From: Alloscardovia sp963543015
Lineage (GTDB): Bacteria; Actinomycetota; Actinomycetes; Actinomycetales; Bifidobacteriaceae
Length of the DNA: 64,000 nucleotides
NCBI GenBank assembly: GCA_963543015.1
Contig: CAUTYZ010000006.1
Span: 1 to 64,000 of the forward strand
Direction of reading: 5' to 3'
Of this stretch, positions 1 to 8,581 are shown one piece after another; position 1 is the first letter of the stretch; each line of letters starts with the position of its first letter. The notes below the pieces were generated by a model, which ran no database searches, was not told the DNA's origin, and saw only the letters and a program-made list of their open reading frames with translations. The translations under genes were made by a program, and so were the position numbers.

Positions 1-14
1 AATAACACTTTAAT

Positions 15-50
15 TGAGGGGTGTTCACCACATCTGGTGAACACCCCTCA
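15..50. terminator. perfect 16-bp hairpin at window start
   Basis: Bases 15-30 and 35-50 are exact reverse complements around a 4-base loop (CATC). It probably ends a gene lying left of the window. Neither side has a strong T-run, so it could be a bidirectional terminator or another structured element. Bases 51-180 hold no gene. A possible -10 (GATAAT, 131-136) precedes the MIP gene, with no convincing -35. Confidence 0.5.
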
Positions 51-180
51 AACATTATCCCCGTATTAAACACACAAACCATAGAATTCACACATCGCCA
101 TACTGTGTGTTCATCCGCCTTCTCCGCTAAGATAATACGCGGTCTTCCTTATTTCGAGGAAAGAGAAGGAGTAGATTCTT

Positions 181-927
181 ATGCACGAGTTTCCTTTGTG
201 GGCTCAGTTACTTGCAGAGTTTGCAGGTACAGCAATTTTAATGATGTTCGGTAATGGTGCTGTTGCTAATCATGCTTTGCGCCATACCAAGGGCCATAAT
301 GCAGGTTGGTTGAATATTGCAATGGGTTACGGCCTTGGTGTGATGATCCCAGTTGCTATGTTCGGATTTGTTTCCGGCGCAAACATTAACCCAGCTATGT
401 CCATCGCACAGGCCGTGAACGGTATGATGTCATGGAATAAGGCAATCTTGTACATTCTTGTGCAGCTTGCTGGTGCTTTTGTAGGACAGATTATCGTTTG
501 GCTTTTGTACAAGCCTTACTACGATGACACTGAAGATCCAGATGAAATCTTTGCGACCTTCGCAACCACAGACGCAGCTAATAGCCGTTTCAACTATTTC
601 ATTAACGAATTCTTCGGTACACTGATTCTCGTTTTCGCAGCTTTGATGATTCTGGGACTCGACTGGGGTAAGAAGAATCCAATGTCCGCTGCAATTCTTG
701 TAGGCTTCGTGGTTTGGGGATTGGTTACTTCCATGGGTGGAGCGACCGGTCCTGCTTTGAACCCAGCGCGTGATCTTATGCCACGTTTGGCACACCAGAT
801 TTTGCCAATTAAGCATAAGGGTTCTTCACATTGGACTGATGCATGGATTCCAGTAGTAGGTCCAATTTTGGGCGCTATCGTGGGTGTTTTGCTCGCAAAG
901 ATATTTATTACCGTCCACTTCGTATAG
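181..927 (+). CDS. MIP-family channel (aquaporin / glycerol facilitator)
   Basis: A 248-residue multi-pass membrane channel of the major intrinsic protein family, moving water and/or glycerol-like solutes by facilitated diffusion. Both pore motifs are visible: NPA at residues 70-72 (NINPAMS) and NPARD at 194-198. The Asp after the second NPAR is typical of glycerol facilitators rather than strict water channels. Length and the spacing of hydrophobic segments fit the family. The first half-motif is NIN-PA rather than the common HLNPA. Start chosen because AAGGAG lies 10 bases upstream of ATG. It stands alone, with a terminator immediately downstream. No glycerol kinase is nearby, so substrate is inferred from motif only. 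Confidence 0.9.
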   Translation: MHEFPLWAQLLAEFAGTAILMMFGNGAVANHALRHTKGHNAGWLNIAMGYGLGVMIPVAMFGFVSGANINPAMSIAQAVNGMMSWNKAILYILVQLAGAFVGQIIVWLLYKPYYDDTEDPDEIFATFATTDAANSRFNYFINEFFGTLILVFAALMILGLDWGKKNPMSAAILVGFVVWGLVTSMGGATGPALNPARDLMPRLAHQILPIKHKGSSHWTDAWIPVVGPILGAIVGVLLAKIFITVHFV

Positions 928-944
928 GTTTCTATGAAACTTTT

Positions 945-977
945 AAGGCGTAGGATTTTTCCTGCGCCTTTTCTTTT
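945..977 (+). terminator. rho-independent terminator after MIP gene
   Basis: Stem 945-955 pairs with 960-970 (AAGGCGTAGGA / TCCTGCGCCTT, one wobble), followed by a T-rich run TTCTTTT. Confidence 0.85.
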
Positions 978-985
978 GCTCTCGA

Positions 986-991
986 TATAGT
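986..991 (+). promoter_or_regulatory. -10 element of a leaderless promoter (yggS)
   Basis: TATAGT ends 6 bases before the ATG at 998 and no Shine-Dalgarno sequence is present, so the transcript probably begins at or next to the start codon. No clear -35 was seen. Confidence 0.55.
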
Positions 992-997
992 GACAGT

Positions 998-1762
998 ATG
1001 ACGTCATATATGGAACATAAAGACTTAAGCAATACAGACATAAGCGAAGCACGTGCACAGGAAATACGAGCAGGAGTTGCGTCTACTGTAGAAGCTTTGC
1101 ATAACGCTCTCGACCGCGCAGGACGTCATGATAGTGATACAACTCTTCTCGCGGCTACGAAGACCCGTGATGTTGCGGAAATTCTTACGGCAATTGATGC
1201 AGGAATTCGTTGTATTGGAGAAAACCGCCCTCAAGAAATATTGGCGAAAGCAGAAGGACTGCAGCGCGGACTGGAACAGCGAGGTCTGGATGTCCCTCTC
1301 CACATGATTGGTCAATTACAAGCGAATAAAATTTCGAAAATTTTGCCGTATACTGCGGTTATCGAATCTGTAGACTCGCTGAAGCTTGCGGAAAGAATCG
1401 CACGTCGAGTAGAAAATGACAGCACAGTAGACGTATTCCTTGAAGTCAACGTGTCGGGCGAGGAGAGTAAGTCGGGCTGCCATCTCCATGAGGCTCGAGA
1501 CCTGGCACATGAAATTTCTGCCCTTGGCACAATTCGTATCACGGGTCTGATGACAATTGGCGCTCACGTTCATGATGAAAAAATCGTGCGAGCAGGTTTT
1601 GAAAACCTCAGAAATATGCGCGATACGCTTCAATCAGAAGGCCTTACAGCCTGTACAGAACTGTCGATGGGTATGAGTGCAGATATGGAATGGGCAGTAG
1701 CTGAAGGGTCAACAATTGTGCGGGTAGGAACGGGAATTTTCGGTGAGCGAGCATTCATCTAA
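998..1762 (+). CDS. yggS: YggS/PROSC family pyridoxal phosphate homeostasis protein
   Basis: A 254-residue single-domain PLP-binding barrel related to the N-terminal domain of alanine racemase. Family members bind PLP through a lysine and buffer its level, without a known catalytic reaction. The PLP lysine is Lys55 in LLAATKTRD. The C-terminal phosphate-binding stretch LSMGMSADMEWAVAEGST is intact. In many Gram-positives the gene sits beside division genes. Here it stands between a MIP channel and an FAH-family gene, so it is probably monocistronic. Start at 998 is favoured by the -10 hexamer 6 bases upstream. ATG at 1010 is an alternative. Confidence 0.92.
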   Translation: MTSYMEHKDLSNTDISEARAQEIRAGVASTVEALHNALDRAGRHDSDTTLLAATKTRDVAEILTAIDAGIRCIGENRPQEILAKAEGLQRGLEQRGLDVPLHMIGQLQANKISKILPYTAVIESVDSLKLAERIARRVENDSTVDVFLEVNVSGEESKSGCHLHEARDLAHEISALGTIRITGLMTIGAHVHDEKIVRAGFENLRNMRDTLQSEGLTACTELSMGMSADMEWAVAEGSTIVRVGTGIFGERAFI

Positions 1763-1810
1763 GTAAGCGAACTACGTGAGCGCTCTATAAGATCGTTCGC
1801 GGGGTTTCTA

Positions 1811-1816
1811 TATCCT
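1811..1816 (+). promoter_or_regulatory. possible -10 of a leaderless promoter (FAH-family gene)
   Basis: TATCCT ends 7 bases before ATG 1824. Matches TATAAT at the key first, second and last positions. No ribosome binding site intervenes. Confidence 0.4.
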
Positions 1817-1823
1817 TAGAAGT

Positions 1824-2639
1824 ATGAGAATTGCGCGTTTTAGTCATAATGATTCCGTATCCTACGCTTTCGTACAAAAAGACGAAGAAGATGGCAAGGA
1901 TTATCTCGTAGAACTGACTGGTTACCCGTTAGGTGGCACTCCTGTCAGCCCAACTGGCGAGCGGTTTGCTCTGGATGAGGAAGGAATTCGTCTTCTGTCT
2001 CCTGTGATTCCAAGCAAGGTGTACGGATTGGCGAAAAATTACGCGCAGCACGCTGACTATATGGGCGAAATTAAGGGAATGACAGGTTCTCAGGCTCCAG
2101 AGGAGATGGTTATCTTCTCTAAGCCATCGACCTCAGTGATTGGGCCGGATGATCCGATTGTTATCCCACCATTTAGCAATAATATGAACTTCGAGCCTGA
2201 AGTAGCTGTAGTTATCGGACGAATCGCAAAAAATGTGAGCGTAAAAGATGCTATGAACTACGTTCTTGGCTTCACCTGCGTGAATGACGTGACTTTGCGT
2301 GATATTCAAGGCGACGACCCGACATGGACCCGTGCAAAAGGATTTGATACCTCGTGCCCACTGGGACCATGGATTGAAACTGACCTGAATTATGCGGATG
2401 CTCAGATTAGCTTCACTCTCAATGGCGACGATGTGCCTGAAACATCAGGAACAACAGCGAACCTTATTCATTCCATTGAATCGCAAATCGCATTCATCTC
2501 AAGCTTCGCGACACTGCTTCCAGGCGATGTTATTTTGACTGGAACGCCATATGCTACAGGACAGCTCAATCCAGGTGATGAAGCAATTGTTCATGTCGAA
2601 GGAATCGGCGATTTGCGCAATATCGTCGTTCGCGGATAA
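1824..2639 (+). CDS. fumarylacetoacetate hydrolase (FAH) family protein
   Basis: A 271-residue FAH-superfamily enzyme; relatives hydrolyse, decarboxylate or isomerise beta-dicarbonyl acids using a divalent metal. The metal-binding set is present: Glu124 and Glu126 in NFEPEVAVV and Asp155 in CVNDVTLRD, followed by the family motif RAKGFDTSCPLGPW. The N-terminal about 60 residues form the small cap region usual in actinobacterial members. No aromatic-degradation genes are nearby, so the substrate is unknown. Oxaloacetate tautomerase or acylpyruvase activity are both possible. It ends 56 bases before hom and might be co-transcribed with it. Confidence 0.85.
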   Translation: MRIARFSHNDSVSYAFVQKDEEDGKDYLVELTGYPLGGTPVSPTGERFALDEEGIRLLSPVIPSKVYGLAKNYAQHADYMGEIKGMTGSQAPEEMVIFSKPSTSVIGPDDPIVIPPFSNNMNFEPEVAVVIGRIAKNVSVKDAMNYVLGFTCVNDVTLRDIQGDDPTWTRAKGFDTSCPLGPWIETDLNYADAQISFTLNGDDVPETSGTTANLIHSIESQIAFISSFATLLPGDVILTGTPYATGQLNPGDEAIVHVEGIGDLRNIVVRG

Positions 2640-2695
2640 TTGCGGTATAGCACATCGAAGAGCAAGACGAATTAAGACAATACGTGGAGAATAAC

Positions 2696-3985
2696 ATGGC
2701 AGACAAGACGATTAAAGTAGCTCTTTTGGGAGCTGGAACTGTGGGCTCACAAACTGCTCGTTTACTGGTCGAACAAGCAGATGAGCTTGAACGCCGAATT
2801 GGCGCTCGCCTCGAATTGACAGGCATTGCCGTTTTGGATCCAAGCCAAGTCAGCGATCCATGGATTGATAAGTCTATCCTGACAACCGATACCCTTGAGC
2901 TGACTACGCGTGCAGACATCGTTGTAGAGCTCATTGGCGGTATCGAGCCAGCATGTACTTTCGTTCTCAGTGCTCTCAACCACGGAGCCTCGGTGGTCAC
3001 TGCAAATAAGGCATTGCTTGCTCAGCACGGTCCTGAACTGTACGAAGCTGCTGAAAAGAATGGCGTCGATATTTACTTCGAAGCTGCCGTCGGTGGTGCT
3101 ATTCCTATCGTGCGTCCACTTCGTGAATCCATGGTCGGCGACAAGATTAACCGCATTATGGGTATCGTCAATGGAACGACCAACTATATCCTCGACGAAA
3201 TGACTACGCGCGGCCTTGATTTTGATGTCGTTCTTAAGGATGCTCAGGCTAAAGGTTTCGCTGAGGCAGATCCAACTGCGGATATCGGTGGATTTGATGC
3301 TGCTGCAAAGGCTGCAATTATGGCAACTCTTGCCTTCCACCGTGACGCTCGTATGAATGATGTCTATGTCGAAGGCATTGAAAATATTTCCGCATCTGAT
3401 ATCGAAGCTGCTCGCGCAATGGGTCGCGTTATCAAGCTTCTCGCTGTAGTATCCGAAAACAACGAAGGCATCAGCGCAGGCGTATATCCTATTATGCTTC
3501 CTGAAGAGCATCAATTGGCAAAGGTATCGGGAAGCTTTAACGCTGTCTTTGTAGAGGGTGAAGCTTCGGACGATTTGATGTTCTACGGACGCGGTGCTGG
3601 TGGAGCTCCTACAGCTTCTGCTGTGGCTGGCGATATCGTTACTGTGGCACGTCATCGTGTCGACGGCACTACGGGTCCACGCATTCCGCTGTACTCGCAT
3701 GCTCCAATCGTGGACGCATCTCGCGAACAGTCCTCCTATATGGTGCGTTTGAACGTGGCTGATAATGTCGGCGTTCTTGCTCGCATCGCTGAAATTTTCG
3801 CAGAGCATGGCGTATCTATTCGTGCCGTGCAGCAGCATGCAGAAGAAGATTCGCAGGGCAATCACGAATTATGGATTACGACACACAGCGTGGAAGATCA
3901 TGTCATTCGCGAAACTGTGAATGACGTCGCAGCTGAGAAGTCAATGGGAACGGTTGTTTCCATTATGCGCGTTTTTGAAGATTAA
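2696..3985 (+). CDS. hom: homoserine dehydrogenase
   Basis: Catalyses NAD(P)H-dependent reduction of aspartate semialdehyde to homoserine, the branch point to threonine and methionine. The 429-residue protein has a Rossmann motif GAGTVG at residues 12-17, the catalytic domain with Lys105 in TANKALLA, and a C-terminal ACT domain from about residue 345 (YMVRLNVADNVGVLARIA) of the kind that senses threonine. An in-frame GTG at 2684 would add four residues. I chose ATG 2696 because that upstream GTGGAG then serves as its ribosome binding site. The gene is followed after 21 bases by thrB, a classical hom-thrB pair. Confidence 0.96.
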   Translation: MADKTIKVALLGAGTVGSQTARLLVEQADELERRIGARLELTGIAVLDPSQVSDPWIDKSILTTDTLELTTRADIVVELIGGIEPACTFVLSALNHGASVVTANKALLAQHGPELYEAAEKNGVDIYFEAAVGGAIPIVRPLRESMVGDKINRIMGIVNGTTNYILDEMTTRGLDFDVVLKDAQAKGFAEADPTADIGGFDAAAKAAIMATLAFHRDARMNDVYVEGIENISASDIEAARAMGRVIKLLAVVSENNEGISAGVYPIMLPEEHQLAKVSGSFNAVFVEGEASDDLMFYGRGAGGAPTASAVAGDIVTVARHRVDGTTGPRIPLYSHAPIVDASREQSSYMVRLNVADNVGVLARIAEIFAEHGVSIRAVQQHAEEDSQGNHELWITTHSVEDHVIRETVNDVAAEKSMGTVVSIMRVFED

Positions 3986-4006
3986 TCTGCACAACCGGGA
4001 GAACAC

Positions 4007-4933
4007 ATGACTTTTGTGGATACACGAGTACGTGTAGATGTGCCAGCAACGAGCGCTAATCTTGGACCGGGGTTTGACACCTGTGGATTAGCATTAGGCT
4101 TTTATGACACGATTACCGTAGAAGCTGTTCCTTCCAATGAGGTATCCATTGATATTCATGGTGAGGGAGCCGACTACCTGCCTCGCAATGAGAAACACCT
4201 CATCGTGAAATCATTACGTATTGCTGCTCAGGAATTTGATTTGCCAGAATTTGGCATTCGCATGACTGCGTATAATCGCATTCCACAAGCACGCGGTATG
4301 GGGTCGTCTGCAAGCGCCATCGTATCCGGTGTCAGTGCGGCTGCTGGTCTTGCTGGTTTAGATGTGAACGACCGCGATGTGCGCGATGCAATTTTTAATA
4401 TTGCAGCACGTATCGAGGGACATCCAGATAACGTTGCTCCAGCGGTGTATGGTGGCATGACAGTATCGTGGAAAACTGATGAGAAATTCTCTACTGTTCA
4501 GTACCCAGTCCATGAGGATATGAACGCGTGGATTTTCGTTCCTGATTTTGAGCTGTCCACAGAGGAAGCACGCCAAGCATTGCCACACGATGTGCTGTAT
4601 TCGGATGCTTTGCTCAATATCTCACGCGTTGCTCTTTTGCCAGCGGCATTAGGACGAGCTGATAATGATGTGCTTTTCGATGCTACAGAAGATACTATGC
4701 ATCAGCCATATCGTGCTCCTCTTATGCAACCATCGGCTGACCTCGTACACTTCTTGCGTTCTCGTCGTTATGCGGCGACAATTTCCGGTGCCGGCCCATG
4801 CGTGCTCGTGATGCATGCGGGAGATGACACTGACACATTGACGAACATTACCGCACAGTTCCTTGATATGAGTCATTGGAAGATGCATCATCTGTCCATC
4901 GACCATAAGGGTGTAACTGTAACGGCTGAATAA
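4007..4933 (+). CDS. thrB: homoserine kinase
   Basis: GHMP-family kinase phosphorylating homoserine to O-phosphohomoserine, the step before threonine synthase. In 308 residues it shows the N-terminal VPATSANLGPGFDTCG substrate motif (12-27) and the ATP loop RGMGSSASA (96-104). The C-terminal SGAGPCVLV motif is also present. A GGGAG ribosome binding site precedes ATG. It sits between hom (21-base gap) and the Maf-Nudix gene (7-base gap), so the three are almost certainly one operon. Threonine synthase (thrC) is not in the window. Confidence 0.96.
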   Translation: MTFVDTRVRVDVPATSANLGPGFDTCGLALGFYDTITVEAVPSNEVSIDIHGEGADYLPRNEKHLIVKSLRIAAQEFDLPEFGIRMTAYNRIPQARGMGSSASAIVSGVSAAAGLAGLDVNDRDVRDAIFNIAARIEGHPDNVAPAVYGGMTVSWKTDEKFSTVQYPVHEDMNAWIFVPDFELSTEEARQALPHDVLYSDALLNISRVALLPAALGRADNDVLFDATEDTMHQPYRAPLMQPSADLVHFLRSRRYAATISGAGPCVLVMHAGDDTDTLTNITAQFLDMSHWKMHHLSIDHKGVTVTAE

Positions 4934-4940
4934 GGAAATT

Positions 4941-6260
4941 ATGACAATCCCTGTAGTTCTTGCTTCTCAATCACCTTCGCGCGCCCGTTTGCTGGTACAA
5001 GCGGGAATTCGACCAACAATTCGCGTTTCTCATGTCGATGAGAAAGCTGTGCTTCAAGATTTGGCCGATAACCGCGGTATAAGCGTTGATCAGCTCTCTA
5101 TTGAAGAGCGAGTGTTAGTTCTTGCTCGTGCAAAGGCGAAGAGTGTTGCTGATGAATACACAGCCACGTGGAATACTATGCGTGAATCTGTGGGAGAATT
5201 TAGCATTTCGCGCCCATTAGAGAATGGGCAAGGAAGCATCGCTGAGCGAACTGACCTTCACGAGTACGTTGAAAATTATCCAGGTTTGTACGGTTTGATG
5301 CATGGTCCGGTCATTATCGGATGCGATTCGTTGTTTACTATGAACGATGAGGTATACGGAAAGCCTCATTCTGCAGATGTCGCCCGTGAACGTTTGCGCG
5401 CGATGCGTGGAAATACAGGAACGCTGTGGACAGGGCACGTCGTCATCGACATGTCTACAGGTGAGATGGTTCAGTCAATTAGCCATGCACAAGTGAGCTT
5501 CGCCATGTTTAGCGATGAAGATCTCGAACGATACTTGGAAACAGGTGAGCCACTCGAGGTAGCAGGATCATTCACCTTGGAAGGTTTGGGATCCGCTTTT
5601 ATCGAATCTATTCAGGGTGATCCAAGTGGAGTCATCGGTTTGAGCCTTCCTACAGTGCGCACGCTAGTAGAAAAGCTTGGAATGGCATGGACATCGCTGT
5701 GGAATGCAGCACATATCGCTGAGTCGAATGCTCAGGATGTCACACCAGATATTCCAGATGGAAATATTAATCAGCCAGGTGACGGGTGGATTGACTGCGC
5801 ATGCGGGCATAAGCACTGGGGCCGTAATGGAGCCGCTGGTATTTTGCTGGCGCGACGCGATGATGAAGGAAATATTTCTCACATTGCTATGCAACACCGC
5901 GCTGAGTGGAGCGCAGAGGGTGGCACATGGGGAATTCCTGGAGGAGCAATTGCTTCTGGCGAAAGCATGATCGAAGGGGCCTTGCGAGAAGCCGCTGAAG
6001 AGGCAAATATTCATCCTGAAGACATCGACGTCGTGGGTGCGTACTGTGAAGACCACGGACCATGGCAATACACGACAGTTTTCGCTTTCGAAAAGCCGGG
6101 GCATATCGTCGAACCATACGCATCGGATGACGAAAGTCTCGAAGTGTGCTGGGTTTCTGTCGATGACATGGATAGCATTGAGCTTTTATCGTATTTTAAG
6201 GATGATTGGGCAAACTTCGAGCAGCGACTGAACGTCATTGCGCGAGAATCTCAAGCATAA
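4941..6260 (+). CDS. Maf nucleotide pyrophosphatase fused to a Nudix hydrolase
   Basis: A 439-residue two-domain protein. Residues 1-250 are Maf-like: LASQSPSRARLL (7-18), the catalytic-type Asp129 in IIGCDSLF and YGKP (139-142). Maf proteins hydrolyse dTTP/UTP or modified NTPs. Compared with the usual length of about 190, this Maf carries an insertion of roughly 45 residues (about 75-120). Residues about 283-439 are a Nudix domain whose box starts at GGAIASGE (334-341) and ends REAAEEAN (349-356), with Asn replacing the usual final Gly. The linker carries a CxCGHxH motif (286-292) that might bind metal. Both domains destroy NTP derivatives, so a house-cleaning role is likely. Third gene of the hom operon; AAGGA precedes ATG. 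Confidence 0.88.
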   Translation: MTIPVVLASQSPSRARLLVQAGIRPTIRVSHVDEKAVLQDLADNRGISVDQLSIEERVLVLARAKAKSVADEYTATWNTMRESVGEFSISRPLENGQGSIAERTDLHEYVENYPGLYGLMHGPVIIGCDSLFTMNDEVYGKPHSADVARERLRAMRGNTGTLWTGHVVIDMSTGEMVQSISHAQVSFAMFSDEDLERYLETGEPLEVAGSFTLEGLGSAFIESIQGDPSGVIGLSLPTVRTLVEKLGMAWTSLWNAAHIAESNAQDVTPDIPDGNINQPGDGWIDCACGHKHWGRNGAAGILLARRDDEGNISHIAMQHRAEWSAEGGTWGIPGGAIASGESMIEGALREAAEEANIHPEDIDVVGAYCEDHGPWQYTTVFAFEKPGHIVEPYASDDESLEVCWVSVDDMDSIELLSYFKDDWANFEQRLNVIARESQA

Positions 6261-6281
6261 CGATTGCGACTACACATATTT

Positions 6282-6307
6282 ATGGGCGCTCCGTGTGGGG
6301 TGCCCAT
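6282..6307. terminator. hairpin between convergent genes
   Basis: ATGGGCGCTCC (6282-6292) pairs with GGGGTGCCCAT (6297-6307), one mismatch and one wobble. It lies between the Maf-Nudix gene and the convergent transporter ending at 6353. The T-run is weak. Confidence 0.5.
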
Positions 6308-6352
6308 TATCGTAAGGAAGCACTGTAGAGAAGTGCGGTTCGCTCAGAAATA

Positions 6353-7294
6353 TTAGTGCGAAAAAATAAGAGCAATTATCGAGATGAAAATCGGCGATGT
6401 CAGAGTACTAAACAGCGTACCGTCACGCGCAAAACTCATACCGACGTTATATCGAGCTGCGTAATTGTAAACATTTTGCCCCGTTGGCAAAGCCGCCAAA
6501 ATAACGCATCCGTACAAAGTCGCACCTCGGAAACCCATGACATATGCCAAAGCGAAAGCGATAATTGGCATAACAATATTTTTCAAAACAGTAACCGTGG
6601 CGATAGCAGGAATGTGCGCGTCCTTTTGGAGAGGCTTTGTGCCGTATAAACTCATTCCAAAAGCCATCAAGATAAGAGGAACAGCGGAGTTTCCAATCAT
6701 ATTAATAGGATCGAAAATCCATTGCGGCACGATAAAGCTGCCCATCATGGACGAAATCCATGACACGAGAATGCCGCTTAACGATCCGATAAGAAGTGGC
6801 TGATGGAGAGGCTGAGCGGCAACGCGCTTGAGCGAAAACTTACCGCTTGTCTGCAAATCGAGGACAGTTAGCGCAACGGGTGTGAAAAGTGCCTGCTGCA
6901 TCACCAAAATTGGCGCGACGAGGGCAGGATTTCCCACGATGTAGGTAGCTACAGGAAGACCGATATTATTGGAATTGAGATACAAACTATTGAGAGCACC
7001 GATGGTTGCTTCTGCAGGCTTGAGCTTGAAGAAGAGTTTATTGACGATAAGAAAAATAGTGCCAACTGCCGCAGCTGATGCAAAAGCGACGACGATTGTC
7101 GGAGAAAAAATCACAGCGAGATTTTCGCGCGACAAAATCGCAAACATTAAACATGGGCTCGATACAAAGAAGCTGACACGATTGAGCACATACTGTGCTT
7201 GAGAACCGCCAATTCGCATACGAGCGGTGACATACCCCACGCCGATCACAATACCGATAACCGCAAAACCTTGAAGTGCACTCAATAAACCCAT
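6353..7294 (-). CDS. AEC-family transporter (auxin efflux carrier / malate permease type)
   Basis: A membrane protein of about 313 residues with some ten hydrophobic segments in the 5+5 pattern of the AEC family (relatives export malate, malonate or other organic acids). Visible landmarks are the N-terminal IGIVIGVGYVTARMRIGG, the mid-protein NSNNIGLPVA unwound helix and the C-terminal ALPTGQNVYNYAARY, the second helix-break motif. The frame opens further upstream, but homologous sequence begins at MGLLSALQGF. Start codons at 7300 (ATG AGT ATG) or 7294 are both possible; no clear ribosome binding site separates them. Divergent from dapE with only about 45 bases between starts. Substrate not predictable. 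Confidence 0.85.
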   Translation of the reverse strand: MGLLSALQGFAVIGIVIGVGYVTARMRIGGSQAQYVLNRVSFFVSSPCLMFAILSRENLAVIFSPTIVVAFASAAAVGTIFLIVNKLFFKLKPAEATIGALNSLYLNSNNIGLPVATYIVGNPALVAPILVMQQALFTPVALTVLDLQTSGKFSLKRVAAQPLHQPLLIGSLSGILVSWISSMMGSFIVPQWIFDPINMIGNSAVPLILMAFGMSLYGTKPLQKDAHIPAIATVTVLKNIVMPIIAFALAYVMGFRGATLYGCVILAALPTGQNVYNYAARYNVGMSFARDGTLFSTLTSPIFISIIALIFSH

Positions 7295-7354
7295 ACTCAT
7301 ATACTGCCACGAAATGTGCCTTGGAGGTGCGTATAGTCTACGATATGAGTATGG
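7291..7354. promoter_or_regulatory. 12-bp inverted repeat covering both start codons of a divergent pair
   Basis: Bases 7291-7302 (CCATACTCATAT) are the exact reverse complement of 7343-7354 (ATATGAGTATGG), 40 bases apart. Each arm contains the start codons of one gene: the AEC transporter on minus, dapE on plus. It could be a shared operator, or identical leader codons retained by chance. Confidence 0.45.
7332..7337 (+). promoter_or_regulatory. -10 element of a leaderless promoter (dapE)
   Basis: TATAGT ends 7 bases before ATG 7345. The GGAGG at 7323-7327 is 17 bases from the ATG, too far to act as a ribosome binding site for it. Confidence 0.55.
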
Positions 7355-8553
7355 CACAAACTTTGGGTAATACTGTTGAAGACATTTTTGCGACAATTAT
7401 GAACGTGTATTCAGTATCAGATGACGAAACCGCGCTCGCCGATAGTATTGAAAATTATCTTCGTGAATGCGCTCATCTTGAGGCTCATCGACACGGCGAC
7501 ACAATCGTTGCTTCGACACATTTTGACAAACCTCAGCGCGTGATTCTGGCTGGTCATATTGATGTGGTGCCAGTTATCGATAACTTCCCTCCGCAGATTA
7601 TGGAAGCAGGGGATAATCGTATACGAGAAGAGATCCGCCAGCAGTATCCAGATTCGCCGGTCATGTGGGGACGTGGAGCTACCGATATGAAAGCAAGCGA
7701 CGCGACCTTCCTTTATCTTGCTGCCACATTGGACTCAGCAGAGAAAACAGCACACGATATCACGTATATCTTCTACGATCATGAAGAAGTTCAGGCAGAA
7801 AAGAACGGTTTAGGAAAAGTCGTAGCTGCTCATCCTGAATGGATTTCCGGCGATTTTGCGATTATCGGTGAACCAACCAACGGGCTGATTGAAGGCGGGT
7901 GCAATGGAACTATGCGTTTCGACATCATCACGCATGGTGTAGCCGCTCATTCAGCGCGTGCATGGATGGGAGATAACGCTATCCATCATGCTGCACGGAT
8001 TTTGACAATTCTCGATCAGTATGAACCAGATACGATTCGTGTAGACGGTTTGGACTATCGCGAGGGATTAAACGCGACGATGATTTCTGGTGGAGAGGGA
8101 ACGAATATTATCCCTCAAGACTGCCGTATCCATGTCAATTATCGTTTCGCACCTGATAAAACAATTCAGGAAGCAAAAGCTCTTTTAATGGGAAACGATG
8201 CTGCACGTACAAGTGGTGTGGGTCGAGGAATCGTACATGCTGAGGGCGGACTTTTTGCTGGCTACGACATCGAGATGAAAGACGAATCCTCAGGTGCTCG
8301 ACCTGGACTTGATAGTCCTCTTGTTCAGTCACTCATCGCGCGTGTTCGTGACAATTACGGTAAGGAACCATCTGCAAAATTTGGGTGGACGGATGTAGCA
8401 CGATTGAGTGAATTAGGAATTCCAGCCGTCAATATGGGAGCGGGAGATCCTCTCTTAGCGCATAAAACTGATGAGCAAATCGCCATTCAAGCACTGGTCG
8501 ACTATACGAATATCATTCATGAGTGGCTCAGCTCTCCACATGTGCTAAACTAA
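7345..8553 (+). CDS. dapE: succinyl-diaminopimelate desuccinylase (M20 peptidase family)
   Basis: Hydrolyses N-succinyl-L,L-diaminopimelate to diaminopimelate and succinate, for lysine and peptidoglycan. The 402-residue M20 enzyme has the di-zinc set: LAGHIDVVP (His/Asp), WGRGATDMKAS (bridging Asp), DHEEVQAEKNGLG (catalytic and ligand Glu), and GEPTNGLIEGGCNGT. The dimerisation domain lies around the NATMISGGEGTN motif. Length and these motifs fit the actinobacterial DapE group, though M20 members are easily confused with other amidohydrolases. Start at 7345 is supported by the -10 hexamer 7 bases upstream. An in-frame start at 7276 would extend into the divergent gene. Confidence 0.88.
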   Translation: MSMAQTLGNTVEDIFATIMNVYSVSDDETALADSIENYLRECAHLEAHRHGDTIVASTHFDKPQRVILAGHIDVVPVIDNFPPQIMEAGDNRIREEIRQQYPDSPVMWGRGATDMKASDATFLYLAATLDSAEKTAHDITYIFYDHEEVQAEKNGLGKVVAAHPEWISGDFAIIGEPTNGLIEGGCNGTMRFDIITHGVAAHSARAWMGDNAIHHAARILTILDQYEPDTIRVDGLDYREGLNATMISGGEGTNIIPQDCRIHVNYRFAPDKTIQEAKALLMGNDAARTSGVGRGIVHAEGGLFAGYDIEMKDESSGARPGLDSPLVQSLIARVRDNYGKEPSAKFGWTDVARLSELGIPAVNMGAGDPLLAHKTDEQIAIQALVDYTNIIHEWLSSPHVLN

Positions 8554-8581
8554 GTGTGATAGTTCTGCGTAACTATCACAC
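8554..8581. promoter_or_regulatory. perfect palindrome between dapE and rne
   Basis: An 11-bp arm (GTGTGATAGTT) at 8554-8564 and its exact complement at 8571-8581 surround a 6-base spacer, directly after the dapE stop. There is no T-run, so it may be an operator or RNA structure rather than a terminator. Bases 8582-8752 hold nothing else recognisable except the GGAG ribosome site of rne (8743-8746). Confidence 0.5.

Noticed and set aside
2762..3865. 367-codon open frame on the minus strand inside hom
   Set aside because: It is fully antisense to a clearly conserved gene; its composition (many Cys, His, Ile) is typical of a shadow frame and it matches no family.
8554..8581. Crp/GlxR site (TGTGA...TCACA) in the palindrome before rne
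   Set aside because: The half-sites are 16 bases apart, not the 6 of a Crp site.
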